A DNA stretch of 64,000 nucleotides from Fragum whitleyi (Eukaryota; Mollusca; Bivalvia; Cardiida; Cardiidae). The notes beneath the pieces are model-generated. The model did no database searches. It was not told the DNA's origin and saw only the letters and a list, made by a program, of their open reading frames with translations. A program made the position numbers and the translations under genes. Shown piece after piece: positions 1 to 9,829 of the stretch. The stretch lies in the NCBI GenBank assembly GCA_948146395.1, contig OX411551.1, positions 48,068,854-48,132,853 on the forward strand, given 5' to 3'. The first letter of the stretch is position 1. Each line of letters starts with the position of its first letter.

Positions 1-108
1 TGCCAAAGCTAATCCACTAACAGCAGCTCCCTGTATACAAGGGCTAGTCAGCCAGTCTCCACATATACCAACATTGTGTTGACTATCAAATATACATTCT
101 TCTGAACT
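1..108 (-). CDS. Renalase-like gene, coding exon 5 (cut by window edge)
   Basis: 36 codons in phase 0 after TTTACAG. Reads NVGICGDWLTSP then CIQGAAVSGLALA, the C-terminal GDW/SGLA motif of the family. The exon continues beyond base 1. Confidence 0.87.
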
Positions 109-3100
109 CTGTAAATAGATTTCATCTATAGGCCAAACCAATATATAACTCATCTAGTTAACTTATCACCATTCATTCAGAAAAAAATTGTAATACAGAT
201 AAAATGTATGGAAAAGAAAACCACATTTAAGTTTTTTAAAAAAAAAAATCTGACTTTTAAGAGATATGCCATCTTATATACAAGAAAGATGTTTGTTTCT
301 GTTTTTTTTATTTTGATATTAGGGTAGTGGACCAGTAATAATTCCACTACATTTAAGAGCTTGTGAGCTTTCACAATGTAAACCGAGTTTCCAAATGGAC
401 TCATTAGGAAACATCGGTTAAGATTGTTAAAGTTCATGATTTCCAAAATGTAGCAGAACCATAACAGGTGTTCCACCTCATTTTACATAAAATTTCAGGG
501 TGACAAAAAAACCCTCATTTTTTCAGAATATCTATATAACTATTTTTTTTTCTTATGATAAGACATCATTTTGATCACGAAATAAACTTTAATATAAGCA
601 ACATATTCTGATATTAGATACTGTAGTTCCATTTTATTGCTAGAGATAATAGAGGAAACAAGTACATGAAATAAGTTTCTGAATATGTTTACCAACTTTT
701 ATCAATCAATAAATAATATACTAAAAATATAAATTCTGTGAAACGCTTGTGATCAGTATCAAAGGGTAAGTGCTAGCTTTAGATAAGCTAAGAAGTCCAA
801 ATGTCACTATGGTCTAGGATCTTAAGGAACAAGAGATGTGTGTAAAACATTTATGCCCCCATAAAAGAAAGTCAATGGCCTACTCTTGGCAATCAACATA
901 GGGCAATATCTCACAAAATATGATGAGTAGAGTTATGGCTCATGTGCACTACACTTCTCCACAACAAGATCAATCCACCTGTGAAGTTTCATGATTCTAG
1001 CTTGCATACTTTTTGAAGTATGCTCCAGACAAAAAATGGTCTATGGACCAACCAAATGATGGACTGGCCGATCGACTGACAAGTGCAAAGCATTAACCCC
1101 CTCTTCTTCGAAGGGGGGCATAAAAACGTACATCCTTACATTCATATGTAATTACCATGACTGATATAATGTTATGTACTTTTAAGAAAAGTCCATGACC
1201 ATATAATTAACATTGTTATAACCAAAATTTAGTATCAATTGATATCAACAAGAGGACCATGATGGTCCTAGATCGCTCACCTGCGTCTCTTTGACCCCTG
1301 GGACATCACATTAATTAAATAGGCAGATGTCAAAAAGGAGATGATTTCCACATAAGATCATTACCATGGAATGTTTTCAGCCAAGAGCAAGACAGATATG
1401 CCTTTTCACTCTTTGATTCTATGTAATGAAGAAGATCCTTGAGGGTTTTCCTATTTTCACCCATCATGCTCAGATGAGCTAAAAGGGATGCTCCCATGCA
1501 AAGCCAAAATATGACCCCAGGGTCTTGATATGCACAAACTTGGTAGGGGCCCAATAGATGATGCTACATACCAAACATGAAAGCTGTGTGCCCTCTGGTT
1601 TCGGAAAAGAAGATTTTATAAAATTTTCGCTCTTTGATTTAATGTAAAAAGGGTTGTGCCCAGTTGGAGCCCAAAAATAACCCCAGGGTCTTGATATGAA
1701 TAAACTTGGTAGAGGCCCACTAGATGATACTATATACCAAATATGAAGGCTGTCTGCTTTCTGGTTTCATAGAAGAAGATTTTAAAAATTTTCATATTTT
1801 CACCCTTTTTGTTAAGGGTAAAGGGAAATTTAAGGGTGGATTTCATTTATTTGAACAAACTTGGTAGAGCTTGACCCAAGGAACATCCCTGCCAAGTTTC
1901 ATCAAGATTGGCCCACTGGTTTAGGAGGAGAAGATGTTTAAAGAAATTGTGGATGACGGACGACGCACAACTGACGACGGATGACGCACGACTGACGACG
2001 GACGACAGACATTGTACGATCACAATAGCTCACCTTGAGCACTTTGTGCTCAGGTGAGCTGAAAAGCAGAGTTTACTAGACATGCATCATGAATCCTTGA
2101 CATAAACTTACCTTAAAAATATTCATGGGCACTGCAGCTCCCCACAACTGTACCATTGTGAAAGTAGGGGAAGGTAACTCTCTCAGACCAGCTGCTTCTT
2201 TCATGGCATTCAACAGTTTTGTAGTGACCTCCTTTTCCACTTTTGGAGGTATGTGGGACTGAGGACACTTGTTTCTGTAAATAATTTATTTACTAGAAAG
2301 GAAATTCAACCCAGAAATAGAAAGGTAGATTGATCATTCTAGATTTAGAAAATTAGCAAGAAGCGAAAAATTTTCACCCTAGTCAGTCTGTGCAGTCTGA
2401 CAAGGGTCGACACTTTACACACCACCCAGATGGTCCCTTTTTGTGTGATGGCTCACATTTCCATTTCAGTACAGCATATTTTTGTATGGTGTCAAAGCTA
2501 CGTATCACAAGGTGCAGTGTACACTAACTTACCTTGATCCAAACTGTCTTGTACTAAACACAGTCCAGCATTCTCTATTTCTTCTCGTTTCACCAAGCTT
2601 AGCTGTGTTATTTGCCATCCAAGAAATATCCTCATGATCTATATGAACACCTAATAATTATAAGAAATATACAAACAACTGCAAATCAGTTCAAATTTAT
2701 AATTTAAAGTTGTCAATACGCATTAAGCTCATATGTAATAAAGTGTGTTACTATCACCAATAGCCCTATTGAATCTTTTTTTCTCTACACAAATGAATCA
2801 TCTTTAATTAAGTTAACTATGAACAAAATCTAAGAAATATGAAAATTATCAAAAACCAAGCATTTGGATAGATGCTGAAATTCAATCTATTTCAAAGTTT
2901 GTTTTTCATCACTTTGACCCATACTTAATCATCTCTGGAAATGTATTTTATCTTATAACTATACAAATATCCATTTATGATATCACATGGATATTTTTAG
3001 AACAATGACATAATGCGGTGTTTTGGTTTTTTTTGAAACTTGAATATCTGTCAGAACATTGACAAAAACGAGGCAAATAGAGGTTATAATAAAGATATAA

Positions 3101-5451
3101 TACATACTAAGTGTATTGTATGAAAAAATATCTATGTCCATTGTGGGAATCGATAATTGTCTTGGCAGAGCTTCGACAATTATCAATTCCCCCAATCTTG
3201 TTAGATATTTTTTATTACTTTGTAGAATCTTTAAATATCTCATTAACCCTTTAGTTAATGAACAGTCTCTAAATTTTTGTCCCAGTAGCAAAACAAGATG
3301 TTGCTTGTTGCAATTTCAGCTTTTCACAGAACATCTTTATCACACAGAATATTTTTCCAACCTTCACACACTTTTCGTCATCTGAAACCCTAATTAAGTT
3401 GGATTTTTTTGTTAGATTGGGGTTTCAAGCCCATTCCAACAATATTTTAGTTATATCACAGTGGCTGGAGCACCTATCAATGGATTGCTGGTATTTCTCA
3501 CACCAGTACCACCATCACATCCTTTCCTAGCCTCCGGTTGCTATCCCACATAGGTCTACGATAATCGACCTATTGTTGGGAGACAAATAGTCCAAAAAGA
3601 GAGTACTACTGTTCAGTGTTGGGATTGAACCCATGACCTCTAAATTGACAGTCTGACGTGCTACCAACTGCGCTATGGAGGCGGCCTATTCAAGTTGGAA
3701 TACTCTTAAATTGGAACAAAAGCAACGCCATGCCCACATCTTTGGTGCTGGATAGTGAACTTAAGTGATGCCCGAGATATCACAAAATGTCAAGGTTTTT
3801 AACAAACCACAACATTGAGCATGATCACAACACCAAGGCTCTATCAATACCTCTAGTTTTCTCAGACAACAGCTGAGCTAAATTGGGATTCTTTTATTAG
3901 GTGAAGAATGAGCCTGTGAGTGACATTTCCATCAATTTGAAATGTGCATAAAGCAAAGATGCTGGCCAGCCTGTGCCTTTGCACAGCCTGACCAGGGCCT
4001 TCACTTTGCACTTTATAGATAGATAAGGTCATAAAGTATCTGTAGATAGTCAATCCTCTTGTTAAATGGTGTAGCTGTCTGGGCTGCTGAATGTGTGTAC
4101 CTCAAACAATGTCAAATTGTTGGAAATATCACAAAAGTAGGCTCGAATCATAATGATTCACAGACCTTCATAGGGCAAGTCTAAACTCTTTGGAAAACAC
4201 ACGAGTAGAGCCCATATAGAACACAACTGCATACGCTTGTCCTTCATCAACAATCTGTCACAAAATCGTACTTGAGTTAATCTGTGAATATCAGTGGCAC
4301 CGGCATTAGCCATCAAATTATCTGCACATTTACCGTTATGTGCTATCACCAAGTAGTCAAAATATCCGTAACTATCCACCTTCCATTTTTTTATTGATGG
4401 TTCCCAGGATACATCTTTCACCCAAGCAGCTCCTTTAAAATTCAATGAAGCTGCAAGGCATTTTGGGATATCAGCCATACCATTCACACCCACAAAAGCC
4501 TGAGTTAGTTTCTTATCTGGTGTAAAAACACCTTTATTTAAATGTCCAAGCTTTCCTTTCCATTCTTTTACAGCACCTTTTCTGTGAAGAAATGACACAA
4601 TTTTGGCGAATCTAGAATCACTAACAGTGAAGTATTGTGCTGAATGATCAAATGTACATGTCTGTCCATCTATCACCACATTTCTAGTTGAACATCGTCC
4701 ACCTGGAGAATGTTTTCCTGAAAACATCAATGAGTGGAATTTATTTAAGACATGAAGAGAGAATTTTTTTTATTCTATGGAGGTATGACACTAAAACCTA
4801 ATCACACTGTATGAATACATGAAGCGAATTAATTCATGAGTGTGATTAGGTTTTTAGTTTTATACCTCCATAAAATCAACTTATACTCTCTTCATGTCTT
4901 AAACTTTAATATAATGAAGCAACAAGATGTGTTTGTGAAACACGAATGCCCCCGTAACAGCATTGTTTCTTCAAAGTTTGATCTTGACAGATGACCTTGA
5001 CCTTGTCACATGATTTTGACTTTGGTACCAGCCGATGTGGATCATTGAGATCTATCATCATGCCAAATATTAGCTTTGTATCTTGAATAGGCTTGAAGAT
5101 ATTGGCAAGGTTAAGTTTTCGGGTTAAGTTTTCAAAGTTTGACCTTGACAGATGACCTTGACCTTGTCACATGACCTTGACTTTGGTACCAGCGGATGCG
5201 GATCATTGAGATCTATCATCATGCCAAATATTAGCTTTGTATCTTGAATAGGCTTGAAGATATTGGCAAGGTTAAGTTTTCGGGTTAAGTTTTCAAAGTT
5301 TTACCTTGACAGATGACCTTGACCTTGTCACATGACCTTGACTTTGGTACCAGCAGATGCAGATAATTGAGATCTATCATCATGCCAAATATTAGCTTTG
5401 TATCTTGAATAGGCATTAAGATATTGGCAAGGTTAAGTTTTCGGACAGACG

Positions 5452-5490
<39 letters not shown>

Positions 5491-6677
5491 GGACGGACAG
5501 ACAGACATGAGTAAAACAATATGCCCCCGATCTCTCGATACAGGGGCATAAAAATACAAGATTCATGAATAATGAAAGCAATATCTTGCAGGACTATTTT
5601 TTTATGGAAGCTTACTAAATAGCTGTGTAATCAAAATAATTTTCATTGAGAAATAAAACCAATTTACAGCCAAACAGAATACACGAAAATGGTGGAATTA
5701 TCTAAAATTATTTAGATTTAAAGAGCTCAGTGCAAGACTATTGTAAGTGCCTATCAATTGATAGACACTTACAATAGTTTTGTGCAAAACACTTGATTTA
5801 AAGATAATCTGATTTTAGTTTTATCTATCAATTACATGAGTAACAACAATTAAGAACATGTGTTCTTGATGGATAGAATATTTTGTTTCATACCCCATTA
5901 CAATAATTTTGGGCAAGACGCTATTTTGTATACTTTCACAGAAAGAATGTATTGATTTTCAATTCCATCAATATTTTAACCCAAACTATCATCATATAAA
6001 TTAAAAGTAACTCCTACAATAGTCAGAGGGTTTGGAAATACAACTTTTGTCCACTTGTCCAAGGACAAGTAAAAGTCAAGTTCCTACTTGTCCAGGATCA
6101 AAATAATTTACCCCCGAAAAATGAATTGATAAACAGGGATTAACACTATTTTTACTTAGGGGCCCAGTTTGCCAAATTTCAACATCTAACATTAGGGATT
6201 TGGGTATTATCTCCACAAATCTAGGGGCCCAGCCCAAAATCTAGCGGTCATGGGCAACTAAGCCCCTGTTTATCTTTTTCCCTGATAAATATTGAGAAAA
6301 TATTGTTTTTAATGAAGAAAATGCTATAATCCAGCATTTTCTTAATTTAAGACAATGTTTTCTTCCCTTTAATACTTATAAACCCTAGGATGACTTTCTC
6401 CTAGATTGTTTTACTTCTCTTTTAAGACTTGCTCTGGTATTTATTTGTCCTCCGACAAGTAGCCTAGAAAATGTAATTGCCCAAAAGTGGAAAAGCCCAT
6501 GTCAGACAAGTCAGGCATGGGAATTCCACGCCCCTACAATAGTTACTGTCAGAGAGTACCTGTATCGAAGACTGTAGAGTTAGTAATTCCTAGCTGAGCA
6601 AGTCTGTTGGCACAAACTAGGCCTGATATCCCACCACCAATAACAGCAACTGACATGGTTCCTTTGTTGACAGACAT
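1..6677 (-). CDS. Renalase-like FAD/NAD(P)-dependent oxidoreductase (5 exons, 3' partial)
   Basis: Joined coding exons on the minus strand are 6677-6560, 4717-4166, 2650-2533, 2274-2112 and 108-1. All introns are GT-AG and phases match, giving 353 residues with no stop; the C-terminus runs off the window. Seen: a Rossmann dinucleotide motif GGGISG (residues 14-19), then SPGGRCSTR (43-51), DHSAQYFTV (63-71), and a late GDW (334-336) followed by QGAAVSGLALA. This order is that of the renalase/COG3380 flavoprotein family, in which the N-terminal motif and the C-terminal GDW region hold FAD. Renalases oxidise aberrant dihydronicotinamide isomers; substrate and location here are not readable. Start: the ATG at 6677 lies 2 nt after a CAG acceptor, so a non-coding 5' exon upstream is likely; a second in-frame ATG is at 6656. 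The gene is divergent to the LIX1L gene. A generic monoamine-oxidase-like flavoprotein is the main alternative name. Confidence 0.88.
322..478. mobile_element. Palindromic MITE, GTAGTGGACC family
   Basis: Imperfect inverted repeat; the left arm opens ggtagtggaccagtaataat and the right arm closes with aggtgttccacc. Relatives lie at 44640-44812, 48513-49585 (interrupted) and 58203-58366. It sits in the last visible intron of the renalase-like gene. Confidence 0.7.
830..1126 (-). mobile_element. Helentron-like element, family E (short copy E0)
   Basis: Read on the minus strand it opens TTTTTATGCCCCCC with a GTCAGTCGATCGGCCAGTCC stretch and closes GGGGGCAT, a weak hairpin and CATCTCTTG. Same ends as the copies at 4923, 58533 and 61500. 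Lies in intron 4 of the renalase-like gene. Confidence 0.6.
1249..2060 (-). mobile_element. Helentron-like element, family A (A1)
   Basis: On the minus strand it opens AGCTCACCTGAGCAC, forming a hairpin with GTGCTCAAGGTGAGCT. It passes through a GTCGTCCGTCGTC microsatellite, carries degenerate monomers, then has the subterminal repeat CAGGTGAGCG and a 3' hairpin AGGACCATCATGGTCCT ending CTTG at 1249. No coding capacity. Inserted in intron 4 of the renalase-like gene. Confidence 0.75.
2112..2274 (-). CDS. Renalase-like gene, coding exon 4
   Basis: 163 nt, residues 263 (split) to 317. Acceptor TTTACAG before 2274; donor TTTAAG|GTAAGT. Includes PPKVEKEVTTKLLNAMKEA and VQLWGAAVPMNIF, the region that precedes the final FAD-contacting segment in this family. 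Confidence 0.87.
2319..2462. mobile_element. MITE fragment, K family (one arm)
   Basis: Contains gattgatcattctagatt, ctagtcagtctgtgcagtct and the arm end cccagatggtccctttttg. The same segments recur at 29616-29867 and 49690-49955; a full copy with both arms is at 25273-25538. Confidence 0.6.
2533..2650 (-). CDS. Renalase-like gene, coding exon 3
   Basis: 118 nt. Begins with GT completing the split glycine codon, reads VHIDHEDISWMANNTAKLG and on to STRQFGS, and ends AAG|GTAAGT. The 'SWMANNTAKLG' stretch matches the 'W..nnSKpGR' region typical of COG3380 proteins. Confidence 0.88.
3091..3230. repeat. Palindromic repeat, L family
   Basis: Arms built on tgtattgtatgaaaaaatat and its near complement around a loop of gataattgtcttggcag. 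A clearer copy with the same arms is at 35372-35515. Confidence 0.55.
3436..3683 (-). mobile_element. tRNA-derived SINE
   Basis: On the minus strand it begins CCGCCTCCATAGCGCAGTTG (pol III A-box type), has GGTTCAATCCCAACAC (B-box), then the body shared with the SINEs at 20556, 24037, 44115 and 60166. A related V-SINE type (RUDI) is known in molluscs; that link is from memory. Confidence 0.75.
3909..4148. mobile_element. MITE, N family (GAGCCTGTG)
   Basis: Terminal inverted repeats gagcctgtgagtgacatttc and ...aaattgttggaaat/gtaggctc, with an inner hairpin at ctgtgcctttgcacag. Better copies are at 20264-20500 and 55819-56056. Confidence 0.7.
4166..4717 (-). CDS. Renalase-like gene, coding exon 2
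   Basis: Largest exon, 552 nt, residues 40-223. The acceptor is TTTTCAG before 4717; the donor is GAAG|GTCTGT at 4166/4165. It holds GGRCSTR, DHSAQYFTV, VGVNGMADIP and the SIWALLVCF segment, the body of the flavoprotein fold. An open frame continues past the donor to a stop, so intron retention would truncate the protein. Confidence 0.9.
4743..4908. mobile_element. Long-palindrome MITE beside exon 2
   Basis: Arms of roughly 75 bp: tttaagacatgaagagag ... ctctcttcatgtcttaaa, with tggaggtatgacactaaaac opposite gttttatacctcca. Its near end is about 25 nt upstream of the exon 2 acceptor of the renalase-like gene. Degenerate relatives are at 33098-33236 and 56205-56280. Confidence 0.7.
4923..5554 (-). 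mobile_element. Helentron-like element, family E (E1, three monomers)
   Basis: Minus-strand reading: TTTTATGCCCCTGTATCGAG hairpins with CGGGGGCAT. Next comes a (GTCT/GTCC)n tract at 5443-5510, then three monomers of about 165 bp, GGGGGCAT again, and the hairpin GTGTTTCACAAACAC followed by ATCTTG at 4923. The monomers are rich in TGACCTTGACCTTG on the plus strand. It lies in intron 1 of the renalase-like gene, in the gene's sense direction. Confidence 0.8.
5731..5787. repeat. Short palindrome, Q family
   Basis: tgcaagactattgtaagtg pairs with cacttacaatagttttgtgc around a ccta-type loop. Two relatives are at 31418-31478 and 49968-50036. Confidence 0.65.
6024..6535. mobile_element. hAT-like non-autonomous element (8-bp duplication)
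   Basis: Flanked by the direct repeat ACAATAGT at 6016-6023 and 6536-6543, the 8-bp size usual for hAT elements. Ends are cagagggtttggaa and ttccacgcccct. The body shares cacttgtcc..ggacaagt and the palindrome gaagaaaatgctataatcc with copies at 16004, 24595 and 60881. A second small inverted-repeat insert occupies about 6133-6276. Confidence 0.65.
6560..6677 (-). CDS. Renalase-like gene, coding exon 1
   Basis: Encodes residues 1-39 plus one base, with the FAD-binding motif AVIGGGISGL. The donor after 6560 reads ACAG|GTACTC. The acceptor AG is at 6681-6680, so the transcript probably has an earlier untranslated exon. Confidence 0.88.
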
Positions 6678-6706
6678 TTCTGATAAAAGAAACACAATTA
6701 TATCAT

Positions 6707-6760
6707 CAAGAGGGTAGGAATGGGTCCTAAATCGCTCACCTGATATTTTTTTTTAAAAAA
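6707..6760 (-). mobile_element. Family A Helentron-like 3' end fragment
   Basis: Minus strand: ATCAGGTGAGCGATTTAGGA, a weak hairpin and CCCTCTTG at 6707, matching the 3' tip of A1 and A2. The terminus is 26 nt from the acceptor AG of the renalase-like coding exon 1. Confidence 0.55.
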
Positions 6761-6815
6761 CTGACAATTTAACCAAATCTTTGCAGTTTTATAAATCTTT
6801 GAACAGATATATATA

Positions 6816-6925
6816 TGTGACCCCTCATGCGAAAAGGGACTACCTTGGAACTCTGTTAAACGAAATTGCTAAAAAGAGATTTGTGTCAGTGGAGGTCAAC
6901 TGGTGGTCGCATTTGAAAATTCTTG
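6816..6925. mobile_element. K family MITE, left arm
   Basis: tgtgacccctcatgcgaaaa followed by gggactaccttggaactctg, the left terminal repeat of the K family; the right half is missing or replaced. Confidence 0.5.
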
Positions 6926-7361
6926 AGCAGGAATGCAGTAATACCAGAAATATCACAAAATGTCGAAGTTTTCGCAAGACGCCAATGACAACTTCACCAA
7001 TTCTACAGCAATAACTTTAGTTTTCTTCAAAAATGTGGGGTTTTCAAAAAACACAAAAATCACAAAATCAGTGCTATTGAGATATGCTTGGTACTTTATG
7101 CTTTTTGTTTATAGGCAAATATTCCCCATAAATCCTACACAATCCAGAAAATAAGGAGGATTTTTGAAAAAAGGGGTAAAGATTCTGATCCCCTGGCCTA
7201 GAGTAGACAAGGCAGTCTTTCATGTAAGGTGTCAAGGGACAGGGCTAGTCTTCAATTATAAAATGCCCAAATGGCTTTGAAGAAAATGTCTCATGAAATC
7301 AAAGATGATGCACTAGCTACCAGGAAGAGCAGAAGACAGAAGAAGGGTATTTACTGTTGAA

Positions 7362-7663
7362 ATATCACAAATCCTATATTGATATTTTTGGTACTCATTG
7401 GAATTGTCTAACTCTTGTCTGGATAATTCAAATGAGTTCCCAACTTATACGAGTTCAATTCCCAGGAGCAGCAATTGAATTCCTGCTTCTTTTATTGGCC
7501 AACACGATCAACGCGAATGCTAGTGATTTTTTATGGAAAGCAGAAGCTTAATCTAAATTGTTAACTTCTGTCCCAATCGATTTGAATTAAATAGGCTTAA
7601 ACCCATAATATAAGGTTTTGTTGAGAAATCAAGATCATCTGTTAGAGTGGTTTTACTCATATC
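7362..7663. mobile_element. Degenerate R-family MITE with ACTCATTGGAAT hairpin core
   Basis: Contains ggtactcattggaattgtct and the opposing attcaaatgagttccc, then aaggttttgttgagaaatc and a pyrimidine-rich end. Related intact copies are at 28969, 43197, 59699 and 62651. Confidence 0.5.
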
Positions 7664-8483
7664 CCTCTTATTCGATGGCTCAGCACAAATCATTGTAACT
7701 GTCATATGTTTATATTGCTGTTTCTTAGTGAAAACAAACACTGGGTCATAAATTCCTGCCAGGATTTGGATAAATTCATTCACAAAATATTTTTGAAAAA
7801 AATTTCCCACTCAGGGATTGACACTAACCCAAGACCTGTGGTTTTTAAGGAGGACTGTTTTCCCACACTGTTTTCGATACATTTTACCCCCTTAAATTGC
7901 TTAAAATCATTTTAAGTTTTATAGGAGGATCTGTTATTATCTGGAAGGACCTGTAACTTTAAGAGATAATAGGTCCTTGCAGCTGGTGGCGAAAAGTAGT
8001 TAGTGTCAAACCCTGCCACTGTCCATGTGCACTTGCAAGCATTACTTTTTTTTCTGAAAGTTTGCAAATGTTAAAACATTCCAAATTCAAGACTGATTGT
8101 CAATGAGAGTGGCTTTTAGTTATGCTCAACAGGTAAGTAAACATTTAAATATTATTCCAAGAAGATGGACACATTAAGTCATTAATCAAATAATTTGCAG
8201 CAGCTTCATCCTTCATAAACACATTAAATACCAATGGATACCATTGGGCCAACTTATTTCAGGCCCGATTGAGACCTATTGTTGGGTTTTTTTTCAGCCA
8301 GAAACCAAGACAGCATTCAGGATGACAAAACAGTTCATGTTATATGCCACTTTGCACATGCATGCTACACCAAATATCATTTGAAAACCAGTGTTATGGC
8401 GAGGAAGAGAAAGGTATGGGACAAATGTTTCATGCTAGCTCAAAAGTTAGGGACATTTTTGGAAAACCTGCGACACTTTCTAA

Positions 8484-9666
8484 CTAGAAAGCCATGAATG
8501 GCTTGAGTCGCTCCACAGGCTTGAAATTCTTGTAAAAGCAAATAAATGTTTTGACTAGATTTTTAGATATTTGGGGTTTTACTGAAAATGAATTTCAAAG
8601 TTTCAACTATATAAAAACCTCCACTCTTAAAAGACATATTTTTGATCAAGTCAAAATAATTTTTAGCTGCATGATAATTGGTCACCCAAAGATCATACCA
8701 AAAATGTTTGATTGATATCCATAAGTTACTTTCTGTGAAAATGATTTTCATAGTTTCCATATTTAACATATTGAGAAATGACCTCCGCCCATAAAATATA
8801 TTTTTTTCATCCAATCAAAATAATCTTTGGTGCACTGATAAAGGGTCACTCAAAGACCATTCCAATGAAACTTGGTTGATATCAAAATATTAGATTCTGA
8901 GAAAATGATTTTCAAATTTTCCACTATATAACATATAGAGAAATGACCTCTGCCCATAAATTGCATGATTTTCATCTGATCACAATGATTTTTTGTAGAT
9001 TGATAAAGGGTCGCTCAAGGATTATTCCAGTGAAATTTGGTTGATATCCATCAATTACATTCTGAGAAAATGATTTTCAAAGTTTCAACTATATTATAAA
9101 GAGAGAAATGACCTCCGCCCATAAAATGCATATTTTCCATCCGATCACAATGATTTTTTGTAGACTGATAAAGAGTCACTCAGGGATCATTCCAGTGAAA
9201 TTTGGTTGATATCCAACAATTACATTCTGAGAAAATGATTTTCAAATTTTCCACTATATAACATATAGAGAATTGACCTCCGCCCATAAAATGCATATTT
9301 TCCATCCAATCACAATAATTTTTGGTAGACTGATAAAGGGTCACCCAAGGATCATTCGTGTAAAATTTAATTGGCATCCATTGATTAGAATCTGAGAAAA
9401 CTCACTTTTTACCATATTTGGAAATTAGCCACGCCCATTAAATCCATGTTTTTCATTGGATCAAAATTTCTTGAACAACTTTGAAAGAGGATCACCCAAG
9501 GATCATTTCTGTGAAGTTTGGTTGAAATTCATCCAGTAGTTTCTGAGGAGAAGATTTTTAAAGAAAAGTTTACGACCGCGCGCACGCACGCACACACGGA
9601 CGGACGGACGCACGACGGACACAACGCCATGACAATAGCCCCAGTGGCTTTCAGCCAGTGGAGCTA
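8484..9666 (-). mobile_element. Helentron-like element, family B (B1, full length)
   Basis: Minus strand: opens TAGCTCCACTGGCTGAAAGC (hairpin with GCCACTGGGGCTA), then a GTCCGTCCGTGTGTGCGTGC tract, then monomers of roughly 165 bp carrying TATGGGCGGAGGTCATTT. It closes with TGTGGAGCG, hairpin AAGCCATTCATGGCTT and CTAG at 8484. The CTAG terminus equals the Helitron CTRR consensus. No open frame of note. Confidence 0.8.
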
Positions 9667-9829
9667 AAAACTAAATTTTTAATTGTTTCAAACGACTGAT
9701 ATACTAGCTGCATATGAAATTATAACTTTATAAAATGTTAAAAGTTTTCAAAAACAAAAAAAAAAAAAAAAACAAGTACCTCCAGTTCTCTTCTGGAGTT
9801 TTGATGAACTGAACTTGAATAAACTAAGG

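Noticed and set aside
4166..4730. Single-exon 190-residue protein
   Set aside because: It is exon 2 of the renalase-like gene with read-through into flanking introns; the true exon ends are set by the CAG acceptor and GTCTGT donor with matching phases.
5443..5510. Free-standing GACA/GACG microsatellite
   Set aside because: It is the internal microsatellite of the E1 element; all family E, B and D copies have such a tract at the same relative place.
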